From positions 1,860,001 through 1,924,000 of the forward strand of contig NC_018691.1 of assembly GCF_000300005.1 (NCBI RefSeq): 64,000 bases of DNA. Reading direction: 5' to 3'. The stretch is from Alloalcanivorax dieselolei B5. GTDB lineage: Bacteria > Pseudomonadota > Gammaproteobacteria > Pseudomonadales > Alcanivoracaceae. Numbering within the stretch: the first letter of the stretch is position 1; each line of letters starts with the position of its first letter. Below, piece after piece: positions 8,455 through 18,625 of the stretch. The translations under genes were made by a program, and so were the position numbers. The notes below the pieces were generated by a model. That model was given only the letters and a program-made list of their open reading frames with translations, had not been told where the DNA came from and searched no databases.

Positions 8455-9603
8455 ATGCGCCGTTTCGACGCCCTGCGTTTGGCTTTTGCCCTCTGCATTA
8501 TCACTTCCGCCTCCAACCTTCAGGCGCCGCTGTACAGCGCCCTGGCCGCCAAGGACGGTGTTGGCGTGGGGGTGACCACGGTGGCCTTCGCCTGCTATGT
8601 GTTCGGCATCATACCGGTGCTGTTGGCGCTGAACGGCTTATCGGAGCGGGTAGGGCGCAAGCCGTTGATCCTGACGGCGCTGGTATTGTGCCTGGCGGCA
8701 ACGATGCTGACCCTGGTCGCCCCGGGAATTCTGGCCCTGGGCGCGGCCCGTTTTCTGGTCGGGGTGGCCACGGCGCTGGCCTCCAGCGTGGCGCCGGGCT
8801 ACATGTATGATCTGTTCTCCGGCGGCGACCACCGGCGTGCCGCCAACTGGGTGACCGCCGCCACCTCCCTCGGGTTCGGTCTGGGCCCGGCGGTGACCAG
8901 CCTGTTTCTGCTACAGGCCAGTAGCCTGACACCACCCAGTTTCCCGCTCTATCTGCTGGCCGCGGCGGTGGCTTTCGTGCTGGTCGCCGGCTTAAGGGAT
9001 GGCGCGGCCAGATCAAAGCAGGCGCCGTTGGCCCGATTACCGTTCTTCCCGGTGGGTTCGCTGATCTTCGGATGGGCAATCCTGCTGGCCTGGGGCACGG
9101 TGGGGCTGGTCATCGCCATCCTGCCTTCGGCACTGCAAAGGCACGGCCTGAGTGAGTGGTCCGGCTTCGCGGTGCTGGCCACCTGCAGCTGCGGCGTGCT
9201 GTTCCAGCCTCTGGCGCGGCTGCTGCCATCGCGCATTTCCACCCGTATCGGACTGCTGATTCTGCCGGCGGCCTACGCCCTGATCGCCTGGGGAGCGCTG
9301 CACGGGCAATTCGCCGGTGTGCTGGCGGGCGCGGTGCTGGCGAGCAGCGCCTGCTACGGCTTCATCTACCTGGGCGGCCTCAGCGCCGTGCTGGCGCTGG
9401 GCGAAGAACGCCGCGCCGCCGCCAGCGCCGGGTTCTTCCTGATGGCCTATTTCGGTTTCATCCTGCCGGTTATAGTGACCGGGGTTCTGGTGGACCTGTG
9501 GGGGCATCAAGTGGCGCTGACGGCATACGGAGCGGTGCTGACTATCGGGGTTCTGGCGGTGATTGCTTCCCTGCATGACGAGCCCGCCACAGCGGTTTCG
9601 TAG
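8455..9603 (+). CDS. MFS transporter
   Basis: A 382-residue protein with twelve hydrophobic segments typical of the major facilitator superfamily. The loop between helices 2 and 3 carries LSERVGRKPLIL, matching the family's GxxxDRxGR(R/K) signature with a missing aspartate. The ATG at 8455 is preferred over an in-frame GTG at 8416 because hydrophobic helix 1 then begins normally after MRRFDALR; AAGG lies upstream. It is probably a drug or metabolite exporter. The only clue to substrate is the divergent MocR-type regulator. A REP half-element follows the stop. Confidence 0.88.
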   Translation: MRRFDALRLAFALCIITSASNLQAPLYSALAAKDGVGVGVTTVAFACYVFGIIPVLLALNGLSERVGRKPLILTALVLCLAATMLTLVAPGILALGAARFLVGVATALASSVAPGYMYDLFSGGDHRRAANWVTAATSLGFGLGPAVTSLFLLQASSLTPPSFPLYLLAAAVAFVLVAGLRDGAARSKQAPLARLPFFPVGSLIFGWAILLAWGTVGLVIAILPSALQRHGLSEWSGFAVLATCSCGVLFQPLARLLPSRISTRIGLLILPAAYALIAWGALHGQFAGVLAGAVLASSACYGFIYLGGLSAVLALGEERRAAASAGFFLMAYFGFILPVIVTGVLVDLWGHQVALTAYGAVLTIGVLAVIASLHDEPATAVS

Positions 9604-9609
9604 CTCCTT

Positions 9610-9636
9610 CTGTGGGAAGCTGGCTTGCCAGCGAAT
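9610..9636. repeat. REP half-element
   Basis: A single CTGTGGGAAGCTGGCTTGCC unit without its inverted partner, immediately after the MFS gene. The rest of the 9604-9894 gap shows no gene; the galU promoter should lie in its AT-richer right end. Confidence 0.7.
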
Positions 9637-9894
9637 ACAGCGCAAATTCATGTCTCCAAGGCCATGGTCTCCCCTCGGGCACTGCCTTACTGTGCAATGT
9701 CGGGTAAAACTTATGTGATACCGCTAGTGGTTCCGGTTCGCGCAAGGACAGGTCGGGACCAAGTCGGTAGAATCCGTGCCTTGCTGACTCGGCGGCTCCA
9801 GGATGGCAGGAGTTTAAGCTCCAAATATAGGGGTATGGGTCAGAGTTGGCGCAATATGTAGTATGTTGATGCCGTGCTAAAGAAGGAAGGTGCT

Positions 9895-10776
9895 GTGATT
9901 TCCAAGGCTGTGATTCCGGTGGCGGGGTTGGGCACACGAATGCTGCCTGCTTCCAAATCCATTCCCAAAGAGATGTTGCCGATCGTGGATCGGCCAGCCA
10001 TTCATTGGGTGGTGGAAGAAGCCGTTCAGGCGGGCATTACCGAAATTATTCTGGTCAACCATGCGGCCAAGGGAGCCATCGAGGATTACTTCGACATCAA
10101 TGCGGAACTGGATGCCCAACTGCAAGCCAAAGGCAAAGAGTCTTTGAGGCAGAGCCTGCGTCACATTATTCCGGAGAATGTGAGCGTTATCAGTGTGCGC
10201 CAGAGGGAGCCGCTGGGACTCGGCCATGCGGTCCTGCAAGCTGCTCCGGTGGTGGGAGCCGAGCCGTTCGTGGTGATGCTGCCAGATGTGCTGGTGGATG
10301 CGGCCGGTGGCGATGTGGATTTAAAAGCCATGATTCGCCGCTACCAGACCGCCGGCGCCGCCCAGATTATGGTGGAGCCGGTGCCAATGGATCGGGTGAA
10401 TCAGTATGGCGTTGTGTCGCTCGAAGGCGCTGCTCCCGAAGCGGGTGGGAGCGCGGCCATGACCGGTGTGGTGGAGAAGCCCGCCCCTGAAGATGCTCCT
10501 TCCAACTTATCCGTGGTGGGGCGTTACGTGTTGCCGGGCGCGATCATGGAACTTCTGAAAACCACACGTCCTGGAGCGGGCGGTGAAATTCAGCTAACCG
10601 ATGCCATTGCCGAACTGATAGGGCTGGCACCGGTGGAGGCCTACGCCATGACCGGAAAGACGTTTGATTGCGGTAATAAGGCTGGTTATCTGGAAGCGTT
10701 CATCCACTTCGCGCTTGAACACCCGGAATTGGCCGGTACCGCCCGGTCCATTCTGGAGCGGCACCATGCGCGTTGA
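9895..10776 (+). CDS. galU: UTP-glucose-1-phosphate uridylyltransferase
   Basis: A 293-residue nucleotidyltransferase making UDP-glucose from UTP and glucose-1-phosphate. The N-terminus carries the nucleotide-binding signature AGLGTRMLP followed by KSIPKEMLPIVDRPAI, and the body matches GalU through VVEKPAPEDAPSNL and GEIQLTDAI. The GTG at 9895 is favoured because AAGGAAGG precedes it and KAVIPVAGLGTR then starts at residue 4, near the usual position; an in-frame GTG at 9874 would add seven residues. The product supplies galE and the UDP-glucose dehydrogenase at 15232. The stop overlaps the start of the next gene by 11 bases, indicating translational coupling. Confidence 0.95.
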   Translation: MISKAVIPVAGLGTRMLPASKSIPKEMLPIVDRPAIHWVVEEAVQAGITEIILVNHAAKGAIEDYFDINAELDAQLQAKGKESLRQSLRHIIPENVSVISVRQREPLGLGHAVLQAAPVVGAEPFVVMLPDVLVDAAGGDVDLKAMIRRYQTAGAAQIMVEPVPMDRVNQYGVVSLEGAAPEAGGSAAMTGVVEKPAPEDAPSNLSVVGRYVLPGAIMELLKTTRPGAGGEIQLTDAIAELIGLAPVEAYAMTGKTFDCGNKAGYLEAFIHFALEHPELAGTARSILERHHAR

Positions 10777-12046
10777 TGCGATTGGGGACACGCTGTGTGC
10801 CGCGGTAACCGCGGCGGCGCTGGCGCAGACCGGCCATCAGGTTACCTGGTACTTGCCTGAAGGGCGTTATTGGCAAGGCCTGCAAAGCGGCGGGGACAGT
10901 TACCACGAGCCAGGCCTGATGGCGCTGGTGCGTGAGCAAGCGGATGCCGGCCACTTGACCATCCAGGCTATGGACGCTCTGAATGAGAAGCCGGCGCCTG
11001 TCGTGTTCATGGCGTTGTCGCCCGGTGCCAGGGAAATGGCGGAAGCGGTTCTGACGTGGCTGGTGGAACGGCCAGGGTGTGAACTGCTGGTCAATCAAAG
11101 TGTTTTCCCGGTGGGAACCACTGAGGAGTTGCAGCGGCAACTGGAACAGCGAGGGCATGTGATACCGGTGGTGTGTTTGCCGGATACATTGCAGGAAGGC
11201 CGGGCTCTGCAAGACTTTATCCGGCCGGACCATATTCTGCTGGGATGCGATGATGCGGTTGCCGAACGATTGGTTCGTGAAATCCTGCGGCCATTCAATC
11301 GCCGGCAGGATGTCATCCAGGTGATGCGGCCACGGGAAGCCGAGTTCGCCAAGCTGGCTATCAGCGGCATGCTCGCCACCCGTTTGAGTTTCATGAATGA
11401 CATGGCGCTGCTGGCGGAAGAGCTGGATGTGGACATTGACGTTATTCGGCAGGGTATGGGGTCGGATTCGCGCATTGGCGAAGCCTACTTGTATGCCGGC
11501 TGCGGATTCGGCGGCCCGGGCTTCAGCCGGGATGTGATGAGCCTGACTCACACTTTGCGCAGCCGCCGCATTAACGCCGAGCTGTTGGAACAGGTTCTGC
11601 AGATCAATGAACGCCAAAAGGAAGTGCTGTTCCGTAAATTCTGGCGCCATTATGAGGGCGAGGTCTCTCAGCGGCGCGTTGCTCTTTGGGGCGTGGCGTT
11701 TAAACCCGGCTCGGATCGGGTGGACAACGGACCGGCCCTTCGTCTGATAGAGGCATTGTGGGCTCAGGATGTGGAAGTTCACGTACACGATCCACTGGCG
11801 TTGCCGGAACTGAGCTGTTGGGCCGAAGGCCGTGGCCCTTTGGTGCTGCATGATGATGGCTACGACGCCGTCCATAACTGTGATGCTTTAATGGTGGTCA
11901 CGGAATGGAAGGAGTACTGGAGCCCGGATTGGACCGCCCTTAAAAGCCTCATGAGCACGCCTGTGATTCTGGATGGACGTAATATTTACGATCCGTCCTA
12001 TGTCAAGAGCAAGGGTTTCCAGTATTACGGTATCGGGAGGGGATGA
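10766..12046 (+). CDS. UDP-glucose/GDP-mannose dehydrogenase-like protein lacking catalytic residues
   Basis: A 426-residue homologue of UDP-glucose 6-dehydrogenase with all three domains present. The C-terminal part is clear ([29 protein letters not shown]). However, the catalytic cysteine of the usual GGSCFPKD loop is replaced: here it reads [12 protein letters not shown], glycine at residue 252. The N-terminal dinucleotide glycine motif is also degraded to [14 protein letters not shown], and the active-site asparagine after the conserved lysine ([10 protein letters not shown]) is serine. The reading frame is intact, so it looks like a maintained pseudoenzyme rather than decay. The ATG lies inside the end of galU and the stop overlaps the pgi start, so the three genes are coupled. 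An intact paralogue is at 15232. Confidence 0.85.
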   Translation: MRVDAIGDTLCAAVTAAALAQTGHQVTWYLPEGRYWQGLQSGGDSYHEPGLMALVREQADAGHLTIQAMDALNEKPAPVVFMALSPGAREMAEAVLTWLVERPGCELLVNQSVFPVGTTEELQRQLEQRGHVIPVVCLPDTLQEGRALQDFIRPDHILLGCDDAVAERLVREILRPFNRRQDVIQVMRPREAEFAKLAISGMLATRLSFMNDMALLAEELDVDIDVIRQGMGSDSRIGEAYLYAGCGFGGPGFSRDVMSLTHTLRSRRINAELLEQVLQINERQKEVLFRKFWRHYEGEVSQRRVALWGVAFKPGSDRVDNGPALRLIEALWAQDVEVHVHDPLALPELSCWAEGRGPLVLHDDGYDAVHNCDALMVVTEWKEYWSPDWTALKSLMSTPVILDGRNIYDPSYVKSKGFQYYGIGRG

Positions 12047-13686
12047 CCGTGGTATTGCCTCTCCATGATACTTTGACGGCGCGTCAGGCCGAGCACGTTG
12101 TTCGGCAGCATGCTCGGGAGGCGGCGCAATGGCAACTCACTGATCTGTTTGGCCACGATCCCGGGCGATTCGACCATCTGAGCTTGCAGGCCTGCGGCTT
12201 ACTGGTGGATTTCAGTAAGCAACGTATCACCCAGGAAACCCTTTCCTTATTACGAGCGTTAGCGAGAGAACGCGGCCTGGATCGATGGATACAGTGTCTG
12301 TTTCAGGGTAAGGAGGTGAACTGGACGGAATCCCGCCCGGCGATGCACTGGCGTTTGCGCGAGGACGCCGAGCAGGCCCCGGAGGTGGATGCCCAGCTTG
12401 TCCTGATGGAGCGCATTGTCGAGCGATTGCATTCAGGCCAGTGGCGAGGTTGCCAAGGGGATGCGATTACCGATGTGGTCAATATCGGTGTGGGCGGTTC
12501 CGATCTGGGACCTTTGATGGCCTCGGTCGCTCTTCATGAACATTACCCGGCCGTTGGTGTGCGTCCCAGGGTGCATTTCGTCTCCTCCATGGATGGCAGT
12601 CAGATCGCGCCGTTATTGGACGAACTGAATCCCGCCACCACTCTGATGGTGGTGTCGTCGAAGTCGTTCACTACGGTGGATACCTTAAGTAACGCAGCCA
12701 CTGCCAGGGCCTGGCTGGAGCGTGCTTTCCCCGATATGAACGGTGCGGTGCCGCGATGCCATTTTATTGGTGTATCCGCACAGCCAGAGCGGATGACAAG
12801 TTGGGGTATCCATCCCGACAATCAACTGCGGCTTTGGGACTGGGTGGGTGGGCGCTATTCACTGTGGTCCGCGATTGGGTTGCCTATCGCGCTGACCACG
12901 GGTATGGACTATTTTCGTGAGCTTCTGGCCGGTGCCCATGACATGGACGTGCATTTCAGGGACACCCCTTGGGAGCGGAATGTTCCAGTGACGCATGGGT
13001 TGGTCGATGTCTGGAATCTCAACTTTCTCGATATCACGGCGCGGGCGGTATTGCCCTACGATGGTCGACTCAAGCATTTTCCCGCGTATGTGGAACAGTT
13101 GGAGATGGAATCCAATGGTAAGTCCGTTACCCGTGACGGTTCCACGGTGACTCATCACACCTGCCCGGTGATTTGGGGAGAGGTTGGCCCAAACGCTCAG
13201 CATGCCTTTTATCAACTGCTACACCAAGGCACGCAGCCCGTGGCTTGTGAATTTATTGTCGCCGCGCGCCATGGCCGTCGTAATGGTAATAGCGCGGAAT
13301 TGCAACCCTTGGAAGATCAGCATCGCCTCACTGTGGCCAACTGTCTGGCTCAATCCCGACTGTTGGCGTTGGGGGAGAGTGCCTTGCCGCCGAATGAACC
13401 TCTGCCAGCTTTCATGCACTATCGCGGCAACCAACCCAGCACCACTATCATGCTGGAGGCATTGTCACCACGGCAACTGGGGGCGCTTGTTGCGCTCTAT
13501 GAACATAAAGTGTTTGTTCAGGCGGTGCTTTGGGGCATCAACCCCTTCGATCAATGGGGTGTGGAGATGGGGAAACGTATTGCCAAGGATATGGTAAAGG
13601 TCCTTGATACTGGAGAGGGCGCGGAGGGACTGGACGTCTCCACTGCCTCCTTGGCCGACTACGTACGTCAGTTGCAAGAGAATTGA
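12043..13686 (+). CDS. pgi: glucose-6-phosphate isomerase
   Basis: A 547-residue enzyme interconverting glucose-6-phosphate and fructose-6-phosphate. It has the SIS-fold phosphosugar-binding region [16 protein letters not shown], the loop [13 protein letters not shown], the catalytic-glutamate segment EMESNGKSV and the C-terminal [12 protein letters not shown]. The length is the family norm. The ATG overlaps the stop of the preceding dehydrogenase-like gene (ATGA) and follows GGGAGGGG, so translation is coupled. Placed between galU and algC, it links central hexose phosphates to nucleotide-sugar synthesis. Confidence 0.96.
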   Translation: MTVVLPLHDTLTARQAEHVVRQHAREAAQWQLTDLFGHDPGRFDHLSLQACGLLVDFSKQRITQETLSLLRALARERGLDRWIQCLFQGKEVNWTESRPAMHWRLREDAEQAPEVDAQLVLMERIVERLHSGQWRGCQGDAITDVVNIGVGGSDLGPLMASVALHEHYPAVGVRPRVHFVSSMDGSQIAPLLDELNPATTLMVVSSKSFTTVDTLSNAATARAWLERAFPDMNGAVPRCHFIGVSAQPERMTSWGIHPDNQLRLWDWVGGRYSLWSAIGLPIALTTGMDYFRELLAGAHDMDVHFRDTPWERNVPVTHGLVDVWNLNFLDITARAVLPYDGRLKHFPAYVEQLEMESNGKSVTRDGSTVTHHTCPVIWGEVGPNAQHAFYQLLHQGTQPVACEFIVAARHGRRNGNSAELQPLEDQHRLTVANCLAQSRLLALGESALPPNEPLPAFMHYRGNQPSTTIMLEALSPRQLGALVALYEHKVFVQAVLWGINPFDQWGVEMGKRIAKDMVKVLDTGEGAEGLDVSTASLADYVRQLQEN

Positions 13687-13698
13687 AGGGATTAGTGC

Positions 13699-15075
13699 AT
13701 GGCTGCTGTTTTATCCGACACTTTGTTCCGAGCCTACGATATTCGCGGCATCTTCGAGGATACATTGACGGTATCCGCCGCGGAGCTGATCGGTCAGGCC
13801 ATCGGTTCAGAGGTTATTGAGAGAGGGGGACATTGTGTTGCCGTGGCGCGCGATGGCCGTCTTTCTTCCCCCACTTTACTGGATGCCCTTGCCAAGGGGC
13901 TGCAAGCGAGCGGCTGTAATGTGGTGGATGTGGGGCTGGTTCCCACGCCGGTACTTTACTTTGCCACCTACCATTTCGAGGATGCGGACTCCGGCGTGAT
14001 GATTACCGGCAGCCATAACCCTCCGGACTATAATGGTTTCAAAATCGTCATCAGAGGCACGACGCTTTCCGGTGACGCCATTCAGGCGCTGAAGGCCCGT
14101 ATCCAACAACGGAATTTCTCGGAAGGGCACGGGACGCGGGAGCAACGCGAAATTCTTCCCGCTTACCTGGCGGCGCTGAAGGCGCGCCACCAACTGGCGC
14201 GCCCGATGAAGGTGGTGGTGGACTGCGGCAACGGTGCCGCGGGGGTGTTGGCACCGGAAGCGATCGCCTCCCTTGGCTGCGAAGTCATACCGCTCTATGC
14301 GGAAGTCGACGGCACTTTCCCCAATCATCATCCCGATCCCGGCGATATTGAAACCCTCAAAGACCTTATTGATACTGTTCGCCGGGAAGACGCCGATTTG
14401 GGCCTGGCCTTTGACGGTGATGGCGACCGGTTGGGAGTGGTGTTGCCGGATGGAAAGGTGGTTTACCCGGACGTCCTGTTGATGGCTCTGGCCGAGGATC
14501 TGGTCAGCCGGGTGCCGGGTGCCAAGATCATCTTTGACGTCAAATGTACCGGTGCTCTGTTTGATATTATCCGCAATGCGGGCGGCGAACCGGAGATGTG
14601 GCGTACCGGCCACTCCCTGATCAAGGCACGGATGAAAGAAACAGGTGCGCTGCTCGCGGGTGAAATGAGCGGCCATATCTTCTTCGCCGAAGACTGGTAC
14701 GGCTTTGACGACGCCACCGTTGCCGCCGCCCGTATCCTCCGTATCCTAAGCCATCATGACGGCGACGCCGTCAGTTTCTTCGATCGCTACCCGAAACTTT
14801 GCACCACCCCGGAAATCACCATCCCCGTCACCGAGGAAACCAAGTTCGCCATAGTCGAATACATGCAGAAGCACGCCGACCTCGGCGAGGGCAAACGCAC
14901 GGTGATCGATGGCGTGCGTATGGATTATGAGGATGGCTGGGGGTTGTGTCGGGCCTCCAATACGTCGCCTAAGTTGGTGACTCGGTATGAGGCGGTGGAT
15001 GAAATGATATTAGCCCGTATCAGGGCCTGCTTTGAAAGAGCCATCAAAAATGCCGTCAAAATGGCTGAAATATAG
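13699..15075 (+). CDS. algC: phosphomannomutase/phosphoglucomutase
   Basis: A 458-residue alpha-D-phosphohexomutase that moves phosphate between C1 and C6 of mannose or glucose. The four expected landmarks are present: FRAYDIRG at the N-terminus, the phosphoserine loop TGSHNPPDYNG with Ser105, the magnesium loop DGDGDRLG and the sugar-specificity loop GEMSGHIFF. The C-terminal phosphate-binding segment contains RASNTSPKLVTRYE. It follows pgi by 12 bases and completes a galU/ugd-like/pgi/algC unit for glucose-1-phosphate and mannose-1-phosphate supply. The name follows the Pseudomonas AlgC family; a manB/pgm label would also fit. Confidence 0.93.
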   Translation: MAAVLSDTLFRAYDIRGIFEDTLTVSAAELIGQAIGSEVIERGGHCVAVARDGRLSSPTLLDALAKGLQASGCNVVDVGLVPTPVLYFATYHFEDADSGVMITGSHNPPDYNGFKIVIRGTTLSGDAIQALKARIQQRNFSEGHGTREQREILPAYLAALKARHQLARPMKVVVDCGNGAAGVLAPEAIASLGCEVIPLYAEVDGTFPNHHPDPGDIETLKDLIDTVRREDADLGLAFDGDGDRLGVVLPDGKVVYPDVLLMALAEDLVSRVPGAKIIFDVKCTGALFDIIRNAGGEPEMWRTGHSLIKARMKETGALLAGEMSGHIFFAEDWYGFDDATVAAARILRILSHHDGDAVSFFDRYPKLCTTPEITIPVTEETKFAIVEYMQKHADLGEGKRTVIDGVRMDYEDGWGLCRASNTSPKLVTRYEAVDEMILARIRACFERAIKNAVKMAEI

Positions 15076-15231
15076 GCCGGATGGTGGCAATAACAAGGTC
15101 AGCTGAGTGATGGTCTAAGATGTGTTCTGTTTCCGTCCAATTCCACAGGGGCATTTCTGTGGAGGGTGCTGAAAATATCAACAAGGTTGGTAATACAGCA
15201 TGGTCCCAATGAATCACGAGGTTCGCAATAA

Positions 15232-16398
15232 ATGAAAATCACGGTAGTAGGCATCGGGTATGTTGGACTTTCTATGGCTGTGCTGCTTGCCCGTCACAAT
15301 CAGGTGTGTGCACTAGACATTGATGCTGAAAAAGTGAGGATGATCGAGCAGAGACAGGCTCCTATCGCAGATGAGGAGATCCAGCGCTTTCTGGATACTG
15401 AGCAGCTTAACCTCTCCGCCACGACAAATGTAGCAGCAGCCTATGACGGTGCGGATTTCATTGTCGTGGCAACACCGACTGACTACGACAGTAATACCGA
15501 TTGCTTTGATACTCGCTCTGTGGAAGAGGTAGTGCAGGATGCCAAATCGATTAATCCGAATGCGACCATCATCATAAAGTCCACAGTGCCTGTCGGTTTT
15601 ACCCGAATGTTAAGAGAAAAGCTCGATCACGAAATGATCATTTTCTCTCCGGAGTTTCTACGTGAAGGCAAGGCTCTGCACGATAACCTTTATCCGTCCC
15701 GCATAGTGATCGGCGATAAATCTTCCGCTGCACGCCGCTTTTGTGAGTTGCTCCAGAAAGGAGCGCTAAAAGACGATGTGCCTGTCGTATTCTGCGAGTC
15801 CACGGAGGCGGAGGCCATAAAATTATTCGCGAATACGTATCTGGCTATGCGAGTTGCTTATTTTAATGAGCTGGATACCTATTCGGAAACGCATGGCCTG
15901 GATGCTGGAAAGGTTATTGAAGGGGTATGTCTGGATCAGCGAATTGGAAATTATTACAATAATCCGTCATTTGGGTACGGTGGGTATTGCTTGCCGAAAG
16001 ATACTAGGCAGCTGAGAGCGAATTATCGGGATGTGCCGAACAATATCATTGGCGCTATTGTCGATGCAAATGACACTCGAAAAGATTACATTGCGAACGC
16101 TGTTGTTGCACGAGCGCCTTCAGTAGTTGGAATTTTTCGCTTGGTTATGAAGGCTGGCTCGGACAACTATCGTTCGTCAGCCGTTCAAGGGGTCATGAGG
16201 CGAATCAAGGATAAGGGTGTCAAGGTGGTGATTTATGAGCCAATGCTAGATGGTGACGATTTCCTGGGCTGCCCCATCATCCGAGATTTGGGGGAGTTCA
16301 AGGAAATTTCTTCTATTATTCTATCTAATCGACACTCTCAATCATTGTCGGATGTAAGAGATAAAGTTTATACCCGAGACTTGTTCGATCGAGACTGA
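15232..16398 (+). CDS. ugd: UDP-glucose 6-dehydrogenase
   Basis: A 388-residue cytoplasmic enzyme oxidising UDP-glucose to UDP-glucuronate with two NAD. The Rossmann motif [10 protein letters not shown] is intact, the substrate-handling segments KSTVPVGFT and [11 protein letters not shown] are present, and the catalytic Cys253 lies in [10 protein letters not shown]. It is the short form typical of capsule loci. Base composition and codon use are visibly AT-richer than the upstream galU-algC block, so this gene probably marks the left end of an acquired polysaccharide island. UDP-glucuronate may be the uronic-acid donor for the exported glycan. The paralogue at 10766 lacks these catalytic features. 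Confidence 0.95.
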   Translation: MKITVVGIGYVGLSMAVLLARHNQVCALDIDAEKVRMIEQRQAPIADEEIQRFLDTEQLNLSATTNVAAAYDGADFIVVATPTDYDSNTDCFDTRSVEEVVQDAKSINPNATIIIKSTVPVGFTRMLREKLDHEMIIFSPEFLREGKALHDNLYPSRIVIGDKSSAARRFCELLQKGALKDDVPVVFCESTEAEAIKLFANTYLAMRVAYFNELDTYSETHGLDAGKVIEGVCLDQRIGNYYNNPSFGYGGYCLPKDTRQLRANYRDVPNNIIGAIVDANDTRKDYIANAVVARAPSVVGIFRLVMKAGSDNYRSSAVQGVMRRIKDKGVKVVIYEPMLDGDDFLGCPIIRDLGEFKEISSIILSNRHSQSLSDVRDKVYTRDLFDRD

Positions 16399-16493
16399 TC
16401 CGGCCTTGGCCTGAGGGAGATGGATGATGCAGGTGCCGGAATGGCAGCGGTCTGAGCTTGGTGTAGCCATAAAAGTAATCAGAATGGTTTCCA

Positions 16494-17969
16494 ATGAGCG
16501 AGAATAGTGCTTTTAAAATCGACCATGACCTCCTGCTCAAGCCGAATGATGCGGCTCAATGGGCGCGGGATGCAATGGCGGCTCGCCGCTGGGAGTTGGC
16601 GGCCCGCCGTTGGGCCACGTTGCGCGCAGCCTATCCCGATTATCCTCCAGTATGGATTCAAGGTGCGATCGCTCATCGTCATCGGGGACGCCACCTGGAA
16701 GCTGAGACATTGCTGGAGGAGGCGCGCCGTCGCTTTGCGGACCATCCAGGGGGTTGGGTGCAAGGTGCCAGGACGGCTCTGGCAGCGGGTGATTTGAAAA
16801 AGGCGGAAGAATTACTGGAGGTGGCGCGGGCGCGATTTCCTGACAAGGCTCCGGTATGGCTGTGCAGTTCTGACCTGGCTTGGGCCCAGGGGAACGTTGA
16901 TATCGCGCTGGAACACAACCAATATGCCCGTAGCCGTTTTCCCGATGACCCGGGTGGCCACAGTCAATACGCGGAAATGGCTATGAAAAGCGGTGATTGG
17001 GAAACGGCCCGCGAGCGCTGGACTGAAGTGCGGGCGCTTTTCCCCGATTGGCCGGCAGGCTACAGACGGGCCGCTGAGGCAGAGGAGAATCTTGGGCGAT
17101 CCCGTGAGGCACGCCGCCTGCGTTTGGCTGAAGCGCATGGTGCGGAATGGCTGGAGGAACTTGAATCCGAGGAGGCCAAGCCGATTTCTCCTCCCCAACG
17201 CCGAGATTGGCGCAACTTTGTCGATTTGGTTTGGACCAAGGCTCGCCTGAATTTGAAATCCGAGGCAAACCGTAATCACCTGCGCTATATGTGGTGGATT
17301 TTGGACCCGTTGCTGTATATGGCCGTGTTTTACGTGGTATTCGGTCTGCTCCTGCAGCGCGGCGGTGAAGGCTTTGTGGCGTACCTCCTCACCGGTTTGG
17401 TGCCGTTCCAGTGGTTTTCCAAAACGCTCAACCAGACGGCGACTTCCATTGTTGCCGGCAAGGGGCTAATGCACAAAGTGCGGATTTCCCCGCTGTTTTT
17501 CCCGCTGGTGGGAATTGTGCAGAATAGCGGCAAACAGCTGCTGGTGTTTGCCATGCTGGGGATTTTTCTGGTGTTGTATGGCCTTCCGCCAACCATTCAC
17601 TGGCTGGCGTTGCTGCCGATCGTGTTGGTACAGATACTGCTGATGGTGGTGGTGTGCTGCCTGGTGGCCATGGTGATTCCCTTCATTCGTGATTTGAGTA
17701 ATCTGGTGCCCACGGGAATTCAGTTTGTGATGTTTGCCAGTGGTATTTTTTACACCGTGGATCGCATACCGACTCAGTGGCAAACGTTGTTTTTCAGTAA
17801 TCCGGTAGCGAATCTGCTGTATCAATACCGGCAGGTTCTGGTGGAAAACCAATGGCCGGAATGGCGTATGCTCAGTTGGCTAACACTGGGTTTGTTGGTG
17901 GGTTTGGGCGTGGTGCTATGGATGTATCGCCGCCTGGAACCGGTTTTCCCCAGAGTGGTGATTGAGTGA
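16494..17969 (+). CDS. ABC-2 polysaccharide export permease with N-terminal TPR domain
   Basis: A 491-residue fusion. Residues about 20-225 are helical repeats of TPR type: successive units share W/A-A-x-R-W and A-x-x-R-F-P-D patterns (for example RRWATLRAAYPDYPP, ARARFPDKAP, ARSRFPDDPG, VRALFPDWPA). Residues about 240-491 are an ABC-2 permease of the Wzm/KpsM class, with about six helices and the cytoplasmic entry segment RNHLRYMWWILDPLL. It exports a lipid-linked glycan across the inner membrane with the ATPase encoded next, whose start overlaps this stop. Wzm/KpsM proteins normally lack a TPR domain; here it might dock glycosyltransferases or the ATPase. No strong ribosome site is visible at the ATG. 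Confidence 0.88.
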   Translation: MSENSAFKIDHDLLLKPNDAAQWARDAMAARRWELAARRWATLRAAYPDYPPVWIQGAIAHRHRGRHLEAETLLEEARRRFADHPGGWVQGARTALAAGDLKKAEELLEVARARFPDKAPVWLCSSDLAWAQGNVDIALEHNQYARSRFPDDPGGHSQYAEMAMKSGDWETARERWTEVRALFPDWPAGYRRAAEAEENLGRSREARRLRLAEAHGAEWLEELESEEAKPISPPQRRDWRNFVDLVWTKARLNLKSEANRNHLRYMWWILDPLLYMAVFYVVFGLLLQRGGEGFVAYLLTGLVPFQWFSKTLNQTATSIVAGKGLMHKVRISPLFFPLVGIVQNSGKQLLVFAMLGIFLVLYGLPPTIHWLALLPIVLVQILLMVVVCCLVAMVIPFIRDLSNLVPTGIQFVMFASGIFYTVDRIPTQWQTLFFSNPVANLLYQYRQVLVENQWPEWRMLSWLTLGLLVGLGVVLWMYRRLEPVFPRVVIE

Positions 17970-18607
17970 TGTCGGGTCAGAAAGACGACGTCATTATCTC
18001 GTTGCGTGATGTGGGTGTGCGTTTCAAGCGCAGAAAGGGCTTGTTCCGGAAACCGGACTACTATCAAGCCCTGGAGGGCATCAGTTTCGACATTTATCGG
18101 GGCGAAACCCTGGGCATCGTCGGCCGCAATGGCGCTGGTAAATCGACCCTGCTGAAAGTGATTGCGGGCATCATCCAGCCAGACAGTGGTGAAGTGATTA
18201 ACCATGGTGTCACCGCATCGCTGCTGACCTTGCAGGCGGGGTTTGATGGCGAGCTGCCAGGCACCGATAACGCTATTGTCGGCGGCATGCTGATGGGCTA
18301 CACCCGCAAGCAGGTGGAGGCTCGAATGGACGACATCCGGGAGTTTTCCGAACTGGGCGACTTTATGGAGCAGCCTGTGAAAACCTACTCCTCGGGAATG
18401 CGCTCGCGGCTGGGTTTCTCGGTGGCGATGTATCTGTCACCGGACGTGCTGCTGCTGGATGAAGTGCTGAGCGTTGGTGACAAGGAGTTCAAACAAAAAG
18501 CCGAAGCCGAAATGATGAAAAAAATTCATTCTGATCAGACGGTGTTACTGGTGTCTCACTCAGAAAGCCAGGTGGAACGGGTTTGTGAGAGAAAGATTGC
18601 TCTTTAA
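17969..18607 (+). CDS. ABC transporter ATP-binding protein, Wzt/KpsT class
   Basis: A 212-residue ATPase paired with the TPR-permease; its ATG overlaps the permease stop. It has Walker A GRNGAGKSTLLK, signature YSSGMRSRLGFS, Walker B VLLLDEVLSVGD and the switch histidine in VSHSE. It is short and ends right after the nucleotide-binding domain, so it lacks the C-terminal carbohydrate-binding module found in Wzt proteins that read a glycan's terminal cap. It therefore resembles KpsT, the capsule exporter, more than O-antigen Wzt. It is followed by glycosyltransferases in the same direction. Confidence 0.92.
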   Translation: MSGQKDDVIISLRDVGVRFKRRKGLFRKPDYYQALEGISFDIYRGETLGIVGRNGAGKSTLLKVIAGIIQPDSGEVINHGVTASLLTLQAGFDGELPGTDNAIVGGMLMGYTRKQVEARMDDIREFSELGDFMEQPVKTYSSGMRSRLGFSVAMYLSPDVLLLDEVLSVGDKEFKQKAEAEMMKKIHSDQTVLLVSHSESQVERVCERKIAL

Positions 18608-18625
18608 TTGGGGGGATGAAGGCTC

